From contig MNCI01020297.1 in NCBI GenBank assembly GCA_015680685.1, positions 649,684 to 713,683 of the forward strand: a stretch of DNA of 64,000 nucleotides. Reading direction: 5' to 3'. The position numbers and the translations under genes were made by a program. Source of the DNA: Gnetum montanum. Its lineage: Eukaryota; Streptophyta; Gnetopsida; Gnetales; Gnetaceae. The stretch's first letter is position 1; every line of letters begins with the position of its first letter. Of the stretch, positions 61,403 through 64,000 are shown one piece after another. The notes beneath the pieces were generated by a model that was not told the origin of the DNA, ran no database searches, and saw nothing but the letters and a program-made list of their open reading frames with translations.

Positions 61403-63276
61403 TCATTGGGGTTCGCACACTTGATTATAGTTGGCATAGTGGGGCAATTTCTGGGGTGTAGTTAATTGATGAGTGGCTGACCCACTATGGCATCCTTGAC
61501 CATAGGATGGTATGCAAGAATCAATCTGTCTCCCTTGATGGCTATATTCATTGGGCCATATGATTGTTGGAGTATTCATTGATGGCCCAGAGAAAGTAAC
61601 ATGAGTCATTGGATTTGAGGAGGAAGCTACACCATAGTGTTGGACTTGTGCTAGGTTGGAAGGTGTAGTGGGCTTAGAAGTGTGTTCTCCCTTCTTATAG
61701 TCACATCTAAAGAAGGGATGCCTATGATGTTGTGGAGGATTCCCACTACTGTTGACAATAGTAGCACAAGTAACATTCATGGGTTGATGTTGTGATGCAA
61801 ATCCATTGGGAACAACTAGTGGTGATGTAGAAGGAGGTAAAGGATGAGAATGTTGAAATTGAGGAGGAGCATAAGGTATCCAAGGTGGTGGTTGTGTTGG
61901 AGAGGACATGGGTTGATAGTATTGAGGAGAATGATAATAATGTGGTGAGATAGAGTATGTTGACCCAGTTGGGGAAACAGGATGTTGAACTTGATAGGCA
62001 CTTGGGTTCAGATGATATGAAGGGTGTACCTAGTTTGAGGGTGGCCTCCCCCACAACTGGGATTGTTGCCACTATGATTGAACACCATATCTCTGTATGA
62101 ACACTCTTTCCCAATTCTCATGCAAATGTGACAAGATTGGGAATTGGCCCTTGGGGTGATCGTACAGGCAAACATTACATTGATATGTATGATTGGCAAT
62201 TAAGTTCTTATTCTCTTCTACCGTTTTTTCCAATTTTCTAAGGGTATTTTGTCCTACTTCTTGGTTCTTCATGACTCTATCTCCAATAATGTTGGCATAT
62301 TCTACACATTTTTTATGCATCCATTCCATCATTTATTGATATTTTCCACAATTTCATCTAATGATTGTAGTGTTGGTAAATATGGTTCCACCTCCTTGAG
62401 ATGAGTTGATTTCTCCTCTTCATAATCATGGGTCCTTGTTGATTTAATGTTTTGGGCCTGTTGAAATTTTTTAACATTCTCCTACTTAGCCATTTCTCCT
62501 TCTTCTTTTTCTACCTTCTTGATAAGCTCTTGGAATTGATGGGTTCATAGCTCATATAGTTGACATTAGGCATACATCCCTAGGGTCTCCCTTATTTCAT
62601 TATGGATCCCACCTATGATGTGGTACATTATCCCTTCCTCAAAGAACTCATGACCTAGGTAGTTGTTTAATAATGCATAATATCTTTCTAATGCCATGTC
62701 CAAGGATTCATGTTGTGCTTGTTTCCACTCTTGGATTTTTCTTCTCAAGGCTAACACTCTTGCATAAGTTTGATATCTTTCGTTGAAGAGTTCTACCATT
62801 GTTGGCCAATGTCAGATTGATTTTAGTTTTAAGGACCTATACCATACCTTTTCTTGGCCAATGAGTGTTAGAGGAAAGAGCTTAAGTTTTTTCCATCCAT
62901 TATCAATGTTGTTCCATCAATAGGCATCATAAAAGGCTCATAAATGTTATTGTGGGTCTAATTCATAGCCTCCTGAGAATTTGGGAAAGTTTTTTAACTC
63001 AAGATTGGGTAGATGGCTTTCCTTGCGATGCTTGTGGGATATTCGAGCAGCCTCTTGTATTTCCATTAGGCTTGTACTTGCCATTAGGGGTTCATTGTCA
63101 CTAGGTTTGTTATGCATTCGTGAGTTGGGACAATGTTGTCTTCATTTATGTTTATAGGAAGCCCCTACATTAGACTGGGTACTCCAAACTTCATCTTCAT
63201 CATCATATAATTTGTTGGTTCTCCAATAAATTTTCTTACTAGTTTTTATGTGATCATAGTCTTGTGAGAGAGACAT
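61403..63276 (-). pseudogene. element C gag, best-kept gag of the window
   Basis: Gag forms the particle that packages element RNA. The start is taken at 63,276 (MSLSQDYDHIKTSKKIYW), 115 bases after the primer site. The core has NFPKFSGGYELDPQ, LKLFPLTLIGQEKVWYRSL (63,000-62,840) and MVELFNERYQTYARVLALRR (62,799 on), then a helical region. The knuckle at about 62,190-62,160 is C-N-V-C-L-Y-D-H-P-K-G-Q, lacking the last Cys. The tail (61,909-61,403) is rich in Pro, Ser, His, Tyr and Gln (SSPTQPPPWIPYAPPQ). The reading frame runs about 620 codons with several stops and one frameshift near 62,330. The tail leads directly to post-pol sequence: pol is missing. Confidence 0.75.
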
Positions 63277-63390
63277 GGTTGTAAATTTATGTGTGATTTA
63301 ATTGCAATTATTTCTTTGTAAAAGATGTATCGTTAATACTTCGTTACAATGATCTTGTATGATGTAGCTAATCTAAATAACTAGTACCAT

Positions 63391-63407
63391 CCCCAACAAC
63401 GGTGCCA
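63391..63407 (-). other. primer binding site, tRNA-Asp type
   Basis: On the minus strand TGGCACCGTTGTTGGGG, two substitutions from the complement of the plant tRNA-Asp 3' end, one base after the LTR end CTCATCA. Confidence 0.9.
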
Positions 63408-63408
63408 A

Positions 63409-64000
63409 TGATGAGTGGTGAGGTACCCCTACACTCAACCATATGAATACGAGCATATCATGCACAATCTGGTCGAACTCCGCAGATGGGCTAGTTGTAA
63501 TATCTAGATAGTTACTTGCTGATTGCAGTTCGCTATCTTCCCACCTAGACTAGTATTTGCTTTGTCACATATGGTTTAGTCTAGAGTGAGGTGTATGATG
63601 TGTTCCTAAACTAATGCTACTCTTGGAGGAAATGGAAAATAATCTTAGCTAAGCTAGGAGGAAAAGGAAGAGAGAGTTATGCTAAGAGGAAATAGGGAAA
63701 GAGAATCTAGGCTAACCTAAGTGCGATGAGCATCCATTCCTTAATCATCTGTACACATCTTGGACCTCGTGTATGACTACTACTGGGATTACCAAGTGTA
63801 GATCCTAGGTACGCTACTGGGTTACCAAGTAGTCACACTTAAATGCTTATGATTAAGTCGTACTCATTCCGGGTTTAAGGAGTTTAGGATGAAGAGATAT
63901 TAACTACGAAAGTAATAAATAACAATAATAATTAAATAGTTAAACTAAGTGAATGATGCAATGATGAAGTAATCTTGATCTTTATTTTCAGTCATGTGTG
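63409..64000 (-). repeat. 5' LTR of element C, cut by the window end
   Basis: Matches 55,514 onward base for base over most of its length (GGTACCCCTACACTCAACCA, GCTAAGCTAGGAGGAAAAGG). A 10-12 bp segment with CCGCAGATGG near 63,480-63,490 is absent from the 3' LTR. The U3 with its GATATC words should follow just past 64,000. Confidence 0.88.

Larger units (their letters stand above)
55514..64000 (-). mobile_element. gypsy element C, gag plus ORF2 but no pol, minus strand
   Basis: Sense order from the right: 5' LTR (cut by the window end), tRNA-Asp primer site, gag (63,276-61,403), a short post-pol-like remnant with GGGGGATATCCCCC near 61,300, conserved module, U3-like internal promoter (59,935-59,830), ORF2 (about 59,260-56,440), purine tract and 3' LTR. 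The 2-kb gap between gag and ORF2 has no protease, RT, RNase H or integrase motif. The two LTRs are visibly close, so this is probably the youngest gypsy copy here. Full length would be near 8.8 kb. Confidence 0.75.

Overview
The window looks like nuclear intergenic DNA of a seed plant with a large, repeat-filled genome. A gymnosperm-like genome is my inference, from the AT-rich sequence, the number of old nested elements and the absence of any intact host gene in 64 kb. I recognise no host protein-coding gene. Nearly every protein fragment with visible homology belongs to a decayed retroelement: Ty3/gypsy of the Tat/Athila branch, Ty1/copia, or L1-clade LINE. All carry stop codons and frameshifts.

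Layout, left to right. 1-1.4 kb is a somewhat GC-richer stretch of unknown nature. 1.5-7 kb holds tRNA-derived SINEs, an LTR relic and short tandem duplications. 7-11.2 kb holds a Ty1/copia relic (LTR-like region, tRNA-Met-type PBS, gag on +) whose gag is split by an insertion resembling a solo LTR. 11.2-17 kb is gypsy element D (minus): 3' LTR, a long 3' ORF with coiled coil, an internal U3-like segment and a conserved noncoding module. 18.2-19.2 kb is an isolated gypsy LTR (+). 22.9-25.3 kb is an L1-type LINE (minus). 27.1-28.6 kb is a gypsy gag (+) into which element A (+, 28,560-36,964) has jumped; element A has 5-bp target duplications CTTTC, two LTRs, a PBS for tRNA-Asp, gag, protease and RT, and has lost most of RNase H and integrase. 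37.4-45.2 kb is element B (minus), with gag, protease, RT, RNase H and integrase all present but heavily mutated. 47-51.2 kb is a copia-like element (+) without visible pol that carries a 5S rRNA-derived segment. 52.7-55.5 kb is a second LINE (+), interrupted by element C (minus, 55,514 to beyond the window end).

Elements C and D deserve attention. Element C has LTRs, a tRNA-Asp PBS, a fairly well kept gag and a long ORF2 similar to plant 'putative transposon protein' domains, but no protease, RT, RNase H or integrase between them. In both C and D a segment copying the palindrome-rich U3 promoter block (with its own TATA) lies upstream of ORF2 on the coding strand. The motif differs between the elements but is shared between U3 and internal copy within each element: GATATC in C, CATTRATG/ATCRATAGG in D. 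A 22-bp noncoding block (consensus GRTGTGACNTCAAGGGGACTTG) is kept in A, B, C and D. My reading is that autonomous A/B-like elements supplied replication proteins, while C/D-like partners supplied Gag and ORF2, the latter from an internal promoter.

All similarities were judged by eye. No alignment, database search or dating was run.
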